Positions 21,796 to 30,474 of a stretch of DNA of 42,937 bases are shown here, one piece after another. The position numbers and the translations under genes were made by a program. Source of the stretch: Actinomycetota bacterium. Its GTDB lineage: Bacteria > Actinomycetota > Acidimicrobiia > IMCC26256 > PALSA-555. The stretch's first letter is position 1. Every line of letters begins with the position of its first letter. Location of the stretch: the NCBI GenBank assembly GCA_003140175.1, contig PLJD01000044.1, forward strand, positions 1 to 42,937, written 5' to 3'. The notes under the pieces are model-generated. The model saw only the letters and a list, made by a program, of their open reading frames with translations, searched no databases and was not told the DNA's origin.

Positions 21796-22179
21796 ATGGA
21801 CGTGCGATCAATTGAAGACGTCGAGCCGGTCGCCGAGCACAACGGCACCGTCCCGGTGTGGTGGCTGGTGAACCCCCGCGAGATGCACGCGATCACCGAC
21901 GGTGGGTTCCTCGAGCTCGTGAGTGAGTTCGAGGTGGCCGGAGGCGGCGAGGTCGACCCCCATTCCCACCCGACCCACGAGTTCTATTACGTGACCTCGG
22001 GGCGGGGGCTCATGCGCATCGCCGACGAGGAGCACGAGATCGTTCAGGGAGATCTGGTGCACATCCCGCCGAACGCGGTGCACAGTCTCCGGCCGATCAG
22101 CGATCACGCGCCCATCCACTGCTTCTGCTTCGCGGTCGGCCTGAAGGACGCCGGCGAGGTCGACTACACCACGCACTGA
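21796..22179 (+). CDS. Cupin-domain protein
   Basis: A 127-residue single cupin domain. The metal-binding motif is 'DPHSHPTHEFYYVTSGRG', followed by 'GDLVHIPPNAVHSLRPI' with a later His ligand. The ATG at 21796 is preferred over the longer frame, which would run into the divergent allA gene. It stands 5 bases before the dehydrogenase gene, so the two are cotranscribed. Related small cupins act as dioxygenases, isomerases or binding proteins. The reaction cannot be assigned. Confidence 0.8.
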   Translation: MDVRSIEDVEPVAEHNGTVPVWWLVNPREMHAITDGGFLELVSEFEVAGGGEVDPHSHPTHEFYYVTSGRGLMRIADEEHEIVQGDLVHIPPNAVHSLRPISDHAPIHCFCFAVGLKDAGEVDYTTH

Positions 22180-22184
22180 TCGGC

Positions 22185-23162
22185 GTGGCCCGCGTCGTCG
22201 TCACCCGCCGCCTACCCGAGGGCGGTGTCGATCCCCTCCTCGCCGCCGGTCATGACGTGGCCGAGAACGAGGGCGACGTCGCGTTCTCCCAGCCCGAGTT
22301 GTGCGCGGCGGCCGCCGACGCCGACGCGATGGTGTGCCTGCTCACCGACCGGGTCGACGCCGAGGTCCTCGCCGCCGGAGCGGGACGTCTGCGGGTCGTC
22401 GCGAACGTGGCCGTCGGCCACGACAACATCGACGTGGCTGCCGCAACCGAGCGTGGCGTCGCGGTCTGCAATACCCCCGGGGTGCTCGACGAGACGACGG
22501 CCGATCTGGCCTTCTTGTTGATCTTGGCCGCGTCGCGCCTGGCCGGCGATGCCGAGCGCGATGTACGGGCGGGACGGTGGCCGGGGTGGGGGATCCTCCA
22601 ATACCTCGGCCGCGACGTCCACGGCGCCACGCTCGGCCTGGTCGGTTTCGGCCGGATCGGTCAGGCGGTCGCCCGGCGGGCGAGCGGCTTCGGGATGAAC
22701 GTGGTCCACCACACCCGCCGCGACACCGGGCTCCCGGGCTACGTAGCGACGCTCGACGAGCTGCTCGCGGCGAGCGACGTCGTGTCGCTGCACGTGCCGC
22801 TGACCCCCGCCACCCATCATCTGCTGGACGCGGATCGACTCGCCCGGCTCCGACCCACCGCGGTGCTGGTCAACACGGCCCGGGGACCGGTCGTCGACGA
22901 AGAGGCGCTCGCCGAGGCGCTCGAGTCGGGCCGACTGTTCGCCGCCGGGCTCGACGTCTACGAACGCGAGCCCGAGGTCCATCCCCGCTTGCTCGCCGCG
23001 CCGCGCACCGTCTTGTTGCCCCACATCGGTTCGGCATCGCAGGCGACCCGGACTCGCATGGCGCGCGTGGCGTGCGAGGGCGTCGTCGCGGTGTTGCGCG
23101 GGGACCAGCCGCCCAACCTGGTCTCGGCGGGGTCGTCGACTTCGAGGGGGGACGGGTCGTGA
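22185..23162 (+). CDS. D-2-hydroxyacid dehydrogenase (glyoxylate/hydroxypyruvate reductase type)
   Basis: A 325-residue NAD(P)-dependent dehydrogenase starting at GTG 22185. The Rossmann motif is 'LGLVGFGRIGQAVARR' (about residues 148-163). The catalytic residues sit in 'VNTARGPVVDEEAL' (Arg), 'DVYEREPEVHP' (Glu) and 'LLPHIGSAS' (His). The N-terminal catalytic domain contains 'NVAVGHDNIDV', typical of glyoxylate/hydroxypyruvate reductases. It follows the cupin gene closely and overlaps the amidase start by GTGA. Reduction of glyoxylate produced by the neighbouring lyase is a reasonable inference. Confidence 0.85.
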   Translation: MARVVVTRRLPEGGVDPLLAAGHDVAENEGDVAFSQPELCAAAADADAMVCLLTDRVDAEVLAAGAGRLRVVANVAVGHDNIDVAAATERGVAVCNTPGVLDETTADLAFLLILAASRLAGDAERDVRAGRWPGWGILQYLGRDVHGATLGLVGFGRIGQAVARRASGFGMNVVHHTRRDTGLPGYVATLDELLAASDVVSLHVPLTPATHHLLDADRLARLRPTAVLVNTARGPVVDEEALAEALESGRLFAAGLDVYEREPEVHPRLLAAPRTVLLPHIGSASQATRTRMARVACEGVVAVLRGDQPPNLVSAGSSTSRGDGS

Positions 23163-24601
23163 CCGACGAACTGGCGTGGCTCGACGCGACCGCTCAGGCG
23201 GAACTGGTGCGTCGCGGCACGGTCACCCCCCGCGAGCTCCTCGAAGCCGCGCTCGCTCGCATCGAGGCGCTGAACGGAGCCCTGAACGCGGTGATCATCG
23301 ACCGGTCGGAACGGGCCCGGTCGGAGGCTTCGAGCCCGCTTCCCGACGGGCCGTTCCGCGGCGTGCCCTTCCTCCTGAAGGACGCGGTGGCGCACTCGGC
23401 GGGCGATCCGTACCACTGCGGGATGCAGGTGCTGAAAGAGGCGGGGTGGGTGGAGCCCGAGGACACGTGGCTGGTCCGACGGTTCCGGGCCGCCGGATTC
23501 GTGATCGCCGGCAAGACGAACACGCCCGAGCTCGCCTCGTCGGTCACCACCGAGCCGCTGGCGTACGGACCCACGCGGAACCCCTGGGACCCGAGCCGCT
23601 CCACCGGTGGCTCGAGTGGTGGCTCGGCCGCCGCGGTGGCGGCGGGCATGGTGGCGGTCGCCCACGGAAACGACATGGGTGGCTCGATCCGAGTCCCGTC
23701 GTCGATCTGCGGGCTGGTGGGCCTCAAGCCGAGTCGAGCCCGGGGGACCCTGGGACCGGACTTCGGCGAGTACTGGGCGATGACGACCCACGAGCACGTG
23801 CTCACCCGGTCGGTGCGTGACACCGCCGCGGTCCTCGACGCCGTCGGAGGTCCCGGCGTCGGGGACCCGTACACGGCACCGACGCCGACGCGACCCTTCC
23901 TTTCGGAGGTAGACGCCGATCCCGGGCGCCTGCGGGTCGGGGTTCGCACCCTCCGCACCGGTGACGGCGGGGAGTCGCACGCGGACGGACGGGCGGCAGT
24001 GGACGCGGCGGCGGCGCTCCTCGAGTCGCTCGGTCATCACGTCGAGCCGGCCCCGCTGCCGGCGCTGGACGCGCCCGGCTACGGCGATTCGATCGCGGTG
24101 ATGTTTCCCGTCTTCATCGCCCGAGAGCTGGACCGCTGGAGCCAGAAGCTCGGTCGACCGCTCGAGCCGTCCGTGCTCGAGCCGTGGAACGCGATGCTGG
24201 CCGAGGCAGGCCGGGCGACGTCCGCCACGGCCTACGTGCGCGCCATCGAGGTGTCGCAGGGCTGGGCCCGCGGCGTCGCGGCGTGGTGGGAGGACCACGA
24301 CGTGCTCTTGACGCCGATGGTCACCTCGCCCACCCCCGAGCTGGGCTTCCTCGGACCGGGCGTCGACCCGGGGGAGGCGTTCGGGCGCATGGGCTCGCTC
24401 GCCACCTTCGCGATGCCTTTCAACGTGACGGGCCAGCCCGCGATCTCGCTGCCGCTGCATCACGGCGTGGACGGCCTGCCGATCGGGGTGCAGCTCGTCG
24501 CCGCGTACGGTCGCGACGACGTCCTGGTGCGCGTCGCCAGCCAGCTGGAGACGGCCCGCCCGTGGGCGGCGCGTCGGCCGCCGGTGAGCGCGGCGGGTTA
24601 G
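23159..24601 (+). CDS. Amidase signature family enzyme
   Basis: A 480-residue amidase with the Ser-cisSer-Lys triad visible: Lys74 in 'FLLKDAVAHS', cis-Ser152 in 'STGGSSGGSAAAV', and nucleophile Ser176 in 'GNDMGGSIRVPSS'. The start is GTG 23159, overlapping the dehydrogenase stop. The family hydrolyses varied amides and also includes the aminoacyl-tRNA amidotransferase subunit GatA. The sequence context (not beside gatB/gatC) favours a catabolic amidase. The 3' end overlaps the stop of the convergent RraA-like gene by four bases. Confidence 0.85.
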   Translation: MTDELAWLDATAQAELVRRGTVTPRELLEAALARIEALNGALNAVIIDRSERARSEASSPLPDGPFRGVPFLLKDAVAHSAGDPYHCGMQVLKEAGWVEPEDTWLVRRFRAAGFVIAGKTNTPELASSVTTEPLAYGPTRNPWDPSRSTGGSSGGSAAAVAAGMVAVAHGNDMGGSIRVPSSICGLVGLKPSRARGTLGPDFGEYWAMTTHEHVLTRSVRDTAAVLDAVGGPGVGDPYTAPTPTRPFLSEVDADPGRLRVGVRTLRTGDGGESHADGRAAVDAAAALLESLGHHVEPAPLPALDAPGYGDSIAVMFPVFIARELDRWSQKLGRPLEPSVLEPWNAMLAEAGRATSATAYVRAIEVSQGWARGVAAWWEDHDVLLTPMVTSPTPELGFLGPGVDPGEAFGRMGSLATFAMPFNVTGQPAISLPLHHGVDGLPIGVQLVAAYGRDDVLVRVASQLETARPWAARRPPVSAAG

Positions 24602-25233
24602 CGGCCTGGCCCCTCGATCGGTGAGGGGTCGAGTCCGAGCAGCTCGACGGTGGTCTTGCCGCCGCGCAACTCGGCGAAGAAGCGCGTCTCCTTCTCGGCG
24701 CGGGCGCGGCCCGCGGCGAGGACGGCGTCGAGCGTGTCGCCGGGCACGACCGTGACCCCGTCGCTATCGCCGACGATCCAGTCGCCGACGCTGACCTCCA
24801 CTCCCCCCACGACGGTCGACGCGCCGACCGCGCCGGCATGGTTCTTGGTGGCACCGGGCAACGCGACCCCGGTCGAGAAGACCGGGAAGGCGTGCGCGGC
24901 CAGCGCCGCCGTGTCGCGAACGCAGCCGTCGATCACGAGCCCGGCCAGCCCGCGGGTCTCGGCGGCGGTGGTGAGCACCTCGCCCCAGTAGCCGAGTTCG
25001 CGCTCGTCACCCACGTCGACGACGAGCACCGAGCCGCTCGGCGCCTGCGTGACCCCGACGTGGACGGCGAGGTTGTCGCCCGGGGTGCACTGCACCGGGT
25101 AGGCGGGGGCAGCGAGGCGGGCACCGACCCACGCCGGGCCGACCCGGGCGCGCATCGCCCGGCCACCCGCCTCGCCGAGAGTGGCGGCGCCGAGCTCGAG
25201 CAGGGCGGGGGCGAGGTTGGGAGCAGCCGACAT
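24598..25233 (-). CDS. RraA-like / 4-hydroxy-2-oxoadipate aldolase family protein
   Basis: A 211-residue protein of the RraA/HMG-aldolase fold. Key features are 'PGDNLAVHVGVTQAPSGSVL', the signature 'LVIDGCVRDTAALAAHAFPV' and 'VEVSVGDWIVGDSDGVTVVP'. Members are either class II pyruvate aldolases acting on 4-hydroxy-4-methyl-2-oxoglutarate or 4-carboxy-4-hydroxy-2-oxoadipate, or the RNase E inhibitor RraA. The conserved GDSDGV, Arg and Asp residues favour the aldolase/decarboxylase group, but this is not decisive. ATG 25233 is used in place of GTG 25239. Confidence 0.75.
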   Translation of the reverse strand: MSAAPNLAPALLELGAATLGEAGGRAMRARVGPAWVGARLAAPAYPVQCTPGDNLAVHVGVTQAPSGSVLVVDVGDERELGYWGEVLTTAAETRGLAGLVIDGCVRDTAALAAHAFPVFSTGVALPGATKNHAGAVGASTVVGGVEVSVGDWIVGDSDGVTVVPGDTLDAVLAAGRARAEKETRFFAELRGGKTTVELLGLDPSPIEGPGR

Positions 25234-25250
25234 AGTCACCGTGGGGGGAT

Positions 25251-25342
25251 TGGCGGAGGGAGAGGGATTTGAACCCTCGAGGAGGTTAAAGCCCCCTACT
25301 CGCTTAGCAGGCGAGCACCTTCGGCCACTCGGTCATCCCTCC
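25251..25342 (-). tRNA. tRNA-Ser (GCT)
   Basis: A full class II tRNA: acceptor GGAGGGA pairs with TCCCTCC, discriminator G, and CCA is encoded. The anticodon loop in CTCGCCTGCTAAGCGAG gives GCT. The long variable arm (GTAGGGGGCTTTAACCTCCT) is typical of tRNA-Ser, and the T-loop is GGTTCAAATCC. Confidence 0.95.
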
Positions 25343-25355
25343 CGGGCGGCCAAGT

Positions 25356-25817
25356 CTAGGCAGGCCCGCGGTCGGGGCCGCCTTCGACGAGTTGGGCGAG
25401 GCGTTGGAGGGTTTGCTCCATGCTGCGACGGTTCTTCTCGGGTGTCTTGGTGATGCGCAGGAACCATTGGCCGCGCCCGTGGGACCAGTCGAACGATTCG
25501 CGCACGCGTGTCCCACCGTCGACCGGCTCGAGCTCATAGCCCCAGACATCATGCGCCAGATGCTGCCAGGCGATGCGACGTCCCTCCTCGAACTGCACCA
25601 CCTCGTTCGTCATGCGGTACGGCAGGCCGATGCGCATGTCCATCGAGAACTTGGCGCCGAGCGTGAGTCGATCGGGCGTCCCGGCACGGGTCCCGCGTAC
25701 CGACCCCGACCCATCGATCAGTGGGTGCTGGGCCGGGTCGGCGAGCACGTCGAAGATCCGTTCGGGCGACGCGTGGATGACCCGCTCGGCGGAGATACAG
25801 GACGATGAGGTGACCAT
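25356..25817 (-). CDS. SRPBCC family protein (polyketide cyclase/dehydrase-like)
   Basis: A 153-residue protein with the START/Bet v1-like helix-grip fold: 'ISAERVIHASPERIFDVLAD' then 'PAQHPLIDGSGSVRG', a beta-rich middle with 'AWQHLAHDVWGYELEPVDGG', and a long C-terminal helix ('RRSMEQTLQRLAQLVEG'). Such proteins bind hydrophobic ligands, and many have no known role. It is divergent from the PHP-domain gene across 20 bases, and its 3' end lies just beyond the tRNA-Ser. Confidence 0.8.
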   Translation of the reverse strand: MVTSSSCISAERVIHASPERIFDVLADPAQHPLIDGSGSVRGTRAGTPDRLTLGAKFSMDMRIGLPYRMTNEVVQFEEGRRIAWQHLAHDVWGYELEPVDGGTRVRESFDWSHGRGQWFLRITKTPEKNRRSMEQTLQRLAQLVEGGPDRGPA

Positions 25818-25837
25818 CGCTGCACGCTACCGTCAGC

Positions 25838-26872
25838 GTGGTGGAGCCCGCCGACGCCCTCGAACGCATCGCCGACGCGCTCCAGCGGGTCCGCAACGCC
25901 CGGCCGAAGGTCGCCGCGTTCCGGCGGGCCGCGGACACGATCCGCCCCTTGACTCACACCGAGCTGGCCGACCTCGCCGCCCGGGGGCGCCTCACCGACC
26001 TGCCCGGCATCGGCCGCAGCACCGCGGCGGTGATCGAGCAGGCACTGCGAGGCGAGACCCCGGAGTACCTGACCCGCGTCGAAGGCGACGCACCAGCCGA
26101 GACCCAGCCGCCCACCGAGCTGGCGGGACCGGTGCGAGCCGCGCTGCGGGGCGACCTGCACCTCCACTCCGACTGGTCCGACGGCGGCCACACCATCGAG
26201 GCGATGGCCGGGGCGGGCGTCGCGCTCGGCCACCAGTACCTGGCCCTCACCGACCACTCCCGTTCCCTCCACATTGCCAAAGGGCTGTCCGCGGACCGGC
26301 TCCGAGACCAGCTCGGTGTGGTGGACGCGCTGAACGCCGAGCTGGCCCCGTTTCGCATCCTGACCGGGATCGAAGTCGACATCCTCCCCGACGGCACCCT
26401 CGACCAGGACGAGGAACTGCTCGCGGCGCTCGACGTCGTCGTGGCCAGCGTCCACACCAAGCTGCGCATGGACCGCGACCCGATGACCGACCGCATGGTC
26501 CGCGCCCTCGAGAGTCCCCACGTCGACGTGCTCGGGCATTGCACCGGTCGTCTCGTGGTCGGCCAGGGTCGACCGGAGTCGTCGTTCGACCCCGAGCGTG
26601 TCTTCGACACCGCGGTCGCGTTCGACAAGGCGATCGAGATCAACGCACGACCCGAGCGCCTCGATCCACCGTCGCGGCTGCTCGCCCAGCTTGTGGACCG
26701 CGAGGCGAAGGTCGCGATCGACTCCGACGCCCACGCGACCTGGCAGCTGGCCTGGCAGGACTATGGGTGCCACCGTGCCGCCGCGGCCGGGATCCCGGTC
26801 GAGCGGATCGTGAACACCTGGACTGTCGACACGCTCCTCGACTGGACCGCCGCGCACGCCGGAAACGGATAG
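25838..26872 (+). CDS. HhH-PHP protein (PolX-like without polymerase domain)
   Basis: A 344-residue protein. Residues about 1-75 look like the N-terminal helix-hairpin-helix part of family X polymerases: 'ALQRVRNARPKVAAFRRAAD', then 'LTDLPGIGRSTAAVIEQAL'. Residues about 105-340 form a PHP phosphoesterase domain with 'GDLHLHSDWSDGGHT', 'LALTDHS', 'GIEVDIL', 'VASVHTKL', 'GHCTGR' and 'AIDSDAH'. The nucleotidyltransferase domain that sits between them in bacterial PolX is missing. A nuclease or phosphatase in DNA repair is likely, and the adjacent alkyltransferase gene (14 bases on) agrees. Confidence 0.85.
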   Translation: MVEPADALERIADALQRVRNARPKVAAFRRAADTIRPLTHTELADLAARGRLTDLPGIGRSTAAVIEQALRGETPEYLTRVEGDAPAETQPPTELAGPVRAALRGDLHLHSDWSDGGHTIEAMAGAGVALGHQYLALTDHSRSLHIAKGLSADRLRDQLGVVDALNAELAPFRILTGIEVDILPDGTLDQDEELLAALDVVVASVHTKLRMDRDPMTDRMVRALESPHVDVLGHCTGRLVVGQGRPESSFDPERVFDTAVAFDKAIEINARPERLDPPSRLLAQLVDREAKVAIDSDAHATWQLAWQDYGCHRAAAAGIPVERIVNTWTVDTLLDWTAAHAGNG

Positions 26873-26886
26873 CGCGGACGTCAGCG

Positions 26887-27759
26887 ATGTCGTACATCAA
26901 CGGTATGCCAACCACCCTGGTGACCGAGGCCTGCCGACTCATGGAGGCCACCGACGACCGAGTCCCGAGCGCGCCCGAGTTGGCGCGCGCCCTGGCCGTG
27001 TCGCCCGATCAGCTGCGCCGGGCCTTCACCCGGACGCTGGGCGTAACCCCCCGCCAGTACGGGGACACGCTGCGCCGAGAGCGGCTCCGCCGCCAGCTGC
27101 GCGACGGCGGCGACGTCACCGGAGCGCTGTTCAGCGCGGGCTACGGATCGACCAGCCGCCTCTACGAAGCCGCGCACGGCCACCTCGGGATGACGCCCGC
27201 CTCGTACCGGTCGGGTGGTGCGGGAGCGACGATCGTCTACACGGTGGCCGCCTCACCGCTCGGCGCGCTGCTGGTCGCGGCCACCGACCGGGGTCTGTGC
27301 AAGGTCGACGTGGGCGACGACGGGCCCGCCCTCGAAGCCGCGTTGGCCCGCGAGTTCCACCGGGCCGAGCTGCGGCGGGACGACGAGGCCCTGACCGGCC
27401 TCGTCACCGACGTGCTGGCGCGCATCGAGGGACGCACGCCGGCGGGCGACCTGCCCCTCGACGTGCAGGGCACCGCGTTCCAGCGTCGGGTCTGGGAGGA
27501 GCTGCAGCGAATCCCGCTGGGTCAGACCCGCACCTACGGGGAGGTGGCCGCGGCGATCGGCTCGCCCGGCGCGTCGCGCGCGGTCGGTTCGGCGTGCGGC
27601 GCGAACCCGGTTCCGGTCGTCGTGCCCTGCCACCGGGTCGTGCCCGCGACGGGCGGTGTCGGCAACTACGGGCTCGGTCCGGCCCGCAAGCGTCGACTGC
27701 TCGCGCAGGAAGGCGCGACGCCCGACGCGCCGCACCGCGCGCCGGTCACGCGAGGGTGA
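26887..27759 (+). CDS. AraC-HTH / O6-methylguanine-DNA methyltransferase fusion
   Basis: A 290-residue fusion. Residues about 8-108 are an AraC-type HTH ('LARALAVSPDQLRRAFTRTL', 'GYGSTSRLYEAAHGHLGMTP') and about 118-275 an alkyltransferase with the active-site 'PVVVPCHRVV' (Cys248) and 'GNYGLGPARKRRLL'. This is the C-terminal two thirds of Ada. The N-terminal Cys4 phosphotriester domain that makes Ada an activator is absent, and the upstream gene ends 14 bases before, so it was not lost by a nearby frameshift. It repairs O6-alkylguanine. How its HTH would be switched is unclear. Confidence 0.85.
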   Translation: MSYINGMPTTLVTEACRLMEATDDRVPSAPELARALAVSPDQLRRAFTRTLGVTPRQYGDTLRRERLRRQLRDGGDVTGALFSAGYGSTSRLYEAAHGHLGMTPASYRSGGAGATIVYTVAASPLGALLVAATDRGLCKVDVGDDGPALEAALAREFHRAELRRDDEALTGLVTDVLARIEGRTPAGDLPLDVQGTAFQRRVWEELQRIPLGQTRTYGEVAAAIGSPGASRAVGSACGANPVPVVVPCHRVVPATGGVGNYGLGPARKRRLLAQEGATPDAPHRAPVTRG

Positions 27760-29323
27760 GGACCGCCGCCGCCCATGGGCCGAGCGTGAGCGTCCCCGCG
27801 ACGCGCTCACCGTCGCGGGCTCGGTCAGTTGCCACCCGCACCGTCCCCTCGACGTCGGGCAGCCGCGTGGGCTCGCCGGTCAGGTTCACCGCGACCAGCA
27901 CGTGCTCGCCTCGACGCCAGGCCCAGACGCCGTCGGGTGCCGGCCAGGTCGCGTAGGCGCCGCGCTGCAAGGCGGGGAGGGCGCGTCGCAGCGCCAGCAG
28001 GTCCCGGGTCAGGTGCAGCGTCGAGTTCGGGTCGGCCTGCTGGTCGGCGACGTTGCAGCGCCCGAGGTCGCCGACCGGGAGCCAGGGTTCGACGCCGGGG
28101 ACCGTGAACCCGCCGCCGGGCTCGGCGTTCCAGGGCATGGGGGTGCGTGCCGCGTCGCGGTTGAGGAACGGCTGGAAGCGGGCGCTGACCGGGTCGAGGA
28201 GCCGGTCGGCGGGGACGTCGGTGTCGGGCATCCCGAGCTCATCGCCGTAGTAGAGGACGGCCGTGCCCCGCAGACCGAGCAGCAGCACGAGCGCGGCTCG
28301 GACCCGCTGCGGGTCGCCCTCGCACCAGCGCGTGACGTAGCGGGAGACGTCGTGGTTTCCCATCGTCCAGCACGGGGTCGCGTGGGCGGGCAGGTGCGCC
28401 TCGGCCTGCTCGACCACCGCTCGCAGGGCGGCCGCCTCGAACGGTGCGAAGACGAACAGGAAGTTGAACGCCAGCTGCAGCTCGTCGCCCTGCCCGTAGA
28501 AGGACACGATCTGGTCGACGTCGAAGACGTGGGTCTCGCCGAGGAACAGCCGCGGCGGGTCGTAGTCGTCGCCCACCCCGCGCCAACGTCGGAGCACGTC
28601 GTGCACCTCGGGCCGACAGCCGTTGTACTCGTTGCGCTGACCGCCCAGCCGGTCCATCCAATGCTCGCCGCCCGTGAGGGGAGGGTTGTCGCGCAGGAGC
28701 CGGTCCTTGACGATCATGTGGCACACGTCGATGCGGAAGCCGGCGACACCCCGATCGAACCAGAATCGCAGGATGCGGTCGAACTCGTCGCGAACGGCGT
28801 CGTGCCACCAGTTGAGGTCCGCCTGCTCGACCAGGAAATGGTGCAGGTAGGACTGGTCGGTGCGGGTGTCGAGCTCCCAGGCCGGGCCGAGGAATCCGCT
28901 GACCCAGTTGTTGGGTGGCGCGCCGTCGGGTTTCGGGTCCGCCCACACGTACCAGTCTCGATGGGGGGCATCCCGGCTCGAGCGAGCGTCGACGAACCAT
29001 GGATGCTCGACACTGGTGTGGTTGGGGACGAGGTCGAGCAGCACCCGGATGCCGCGGGCGTCCGCGCCCGCGATCAGCGCGTCGAGGTCGGCCAGCGTGC
29101 CGAGGGCGGGATCGACGCCGACGTAGTCGGCGACGTCGTAACCCCAGTCCGCGTTCGGGGAGGGATGCACCGGGCTGAGCCAGAGCCCGTCGACGCCGAG
29201 CCAGGCCAGGTGGTCGAGTCGCGCCGTGATCCCCGCCAGGTCGCCGACACCGTCCCCGTTCGAGTCGGCGAACGAGCGCGGGTAGACCTGATACAGCACG
29301 GCGTCGCGCCACCACTCAGACAC
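27746..29323 (-). CDS. GH13 alpha-glucosidase / alpha-amylase family enzyme
   Basis: A 525-residue cytoplasmic enzyme of glycoside hydrolase family 13, without a signal peptide. Conserved regions include 'YQVYPRSFADSNGDGVGDLA', 'LDLVPNHTS' and 'GFRIDVCHMI' (nucleophile Asp199), the acid/base Glu263 in 'LFLGETHVFD', and Asp325 in 'MGNHDVSRY'. The start pattern fits oligo-1,6-glucosidases and other alpha-glucosidases acting on malto-oligosaccharides or trehalose-like sugars, and the exact linkage is not decided. The C-terminus has the usual beta domain. Its end overlaps the convergent MGMT gene by 14 bases. Confidence 0.9.
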   Translation of the reverse strand: MSEWWRDAVLYQVYPRSFADSNGDGVGDLAGITARLDHLAWLGVDGLWLSPVHPSPNADWGYDVADYVGVDPALGTLADLDALIAGADARGIRVLLDLVPNHTSVEHPWFVDARSSRDAPHRDWYVWADPKPDGAPPNNWVSGFLGPAWELDTRTDQSYLHHFLVEQADLNWWHDAVRDEFDRILRFWFDRGVAGFRIDVCHMIVKDRLLRDNPPLTGGEHWMDRLGGQRNEYNGCRPEVHDVLRRWRGVGDDYDPPRLFLGETHVFDVDQIVSFYGQGDELQLAFNFLFVFAPFEAAALRAVVEQAEAHLPAHATPCWTMGNHDVSRYVTRWCEGDPQRVRAALVLLLGLRGTAVLYYGDELGMPDTDVPADRLLDPVSARFQPFLNRDAARTPMPWNAEPGGGFTVPGVEPWLPVGDLGRCNVADQQADPNSTLHLTRDLLALRRALPALQRGAYATWPAPDGVWAWRRGEHVLVAVNLTGEPTRLPDVEGTVRVATDRARDGERVAGTLTLGPWAAAVLTLA

Positions 29324-29366
29324 TGAGCGGGCACCTTACCGACCGGCGGCGTACGCTCCGTCCGCC

Positions 29367-30272
29367 ATGGACACGACGCTCGACTGGTTCGGGTGCGCCA
29401 CGTTCCGACTGGCCCTCGACGACCTCGTCGTCTGGCTCGACGCCTACCTCGACCGCGTCCCAGGAGCGCCCGGCCCGGGTGTGCGCGCCGACGAGGTGGC
29501 CGAGGCCGACTGGATCCTCGTCGGGCACTCGCACTTCGACCACGTCTGGGGTGCGGAGCGCATCGCGCGCAACACCGGTGCCCGGGTCGTGGGCTCGTAC
29601 GAGACGGTGCGGGTGCTCCTCGCCGCGGGGGTGCCTCCTCGCCAGCTGGTGGCGGTGGCGGGCGGTGAACGGGTCCGGCTCGGACCCCACGTCGTCGCGG
29701 TCGTGTACCCGAGCCAGCACTCCTGTGTGTGGGCTCACCGCGAGTTCCCAGGCGCCGGCGAGGTCTGCCTGGGCGACCTCGGCTTGACCTACGACGAGCG
29801 CCAGGCTCGCTTCGCCGAGCTGGGCGCCTGGCTGGTCTCGGTCGGGCCCGACGTGCTCGAGCATCTGCGCGCCAGCGACCAACACGCGCTCGGGGACGGC
29901 GGTGCCCTGGTGTTCGTGCTGGAGACTCCCGCCGGGCGCCTGCTCTACCAGGACACCTCCGGGTGCTGGACGTCGATGTTGCGCAACCTGCAACCCGACG
30001 TGGCGATCCTTGCCGCGGCCGGCCGCGGCAACCTCGACGGCGAACCCATCCAGGGCTCGCTCGCCCAGTTCGTCGCGGCGGAGGCGCGCCTCCTTCAACC
30101 TCGCCGCGTCGTGCTCTCCCACCACGACGACTGGCTCCCCGGATTCACGAGTGGCGATCTCGACGTCGCGCCGGTGCGGGCCGCGCTGGCCTGCACGGTG
30201 CCCCGCAGCGACCTGCTGGAGCTCGGCTATCGGGGCGGCGATGACGTCTTCGGCGGCCTGCCCGGGCGCTGA
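29367..30272 (+). CDS. Metallo-beta-lactamase-fold hydrolase
   Basis: A 301-residue MBL-fold protein with the metal motif 'VGHSHFDHVWG' (HxHxDH form). Further His and Asp ligands lie in 'VVYPSQHSCVW', 'LLYQDTSGCW' and 'VVLSHHDDWLPG'. It has no export signal. Its pattern is nearer to UlaG-like or other cytoplasmic MBL hydrolases than to antibiotic-hydrolysing lactamases. The substrate is not identifiable. It is divergent from the GH13 gene. Confidence 0.85.
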   Translation: MDTTLDWFGCATFRLALDDLVVWLDAYLDRVPGAPGPGVRADEVAEADWILVGHSHFDHVWGAERIARNTGARVVGSYETVRVLLAAGVPPRQLVAVAGGERVRLGPHVVAVVYPSQHSCVWAHREFPGAGEVCLGDLGLTYDERQARFAELGAWLVSVGPDVLEHLRASDQHALGDGGALVFVLETPAGRLLYQDTSGCWTSMLRNLQPDVAILAAAGRGNLDGEPIQGSLAQFVAAEARLLQPRRVVLSHHDDWLPGFTSGDLDVAPVRAALACTVPRSDLLELGYRGGDDVFGGLPGR

Positions 30273-30373
30273 GACCCGCCCGGCGGCGGCGCCCACCGGC
30301 CGCGGGGCCCCTGCGGTGAGCGCCTACGATTCGTCGCGGCGCCGCGAGTCCGACGGGCCCGCGGGTTGCCCAA

Positions 30374-30459
30374 GGAGCGGTGGCGGAGTCCGGTTGATCG
30401 CAGCTGCCTTGAAAGCAGCCGGCCGATGAGGCCCGGGGGTTCGAATCCCTCCCGCTCCG
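30374..30459 (+). tRNA. tRNA-Ser (TGA)
   Basis: Acceptor GGAGCGG pairs with CCGCTCC, discriminator G. Anticodon loop CTTGAAA gives TGA, flanked by CTGC and GCAG. The long variable arm and T-loop GGTTCGAATCC are present. CCA is not encoded, unlike the tRNA-Ser at 25251-25342. Confidence 0.95.
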
Positions 30460-30474
30460 CTGCCGGCTGGCCTC

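Noticed and set aside
22958-24463. 501-codon leftward ORF
   Set aside because: Antisense to the amidase and dehydrogenase genes, both of which have complete catalytic motifs.
27656-29326. 556-codon rightward ORF
   Set aside because: Antisense to the GH13 gene, whose catalytic residues and regions are all present. The ORF has shadow composition.
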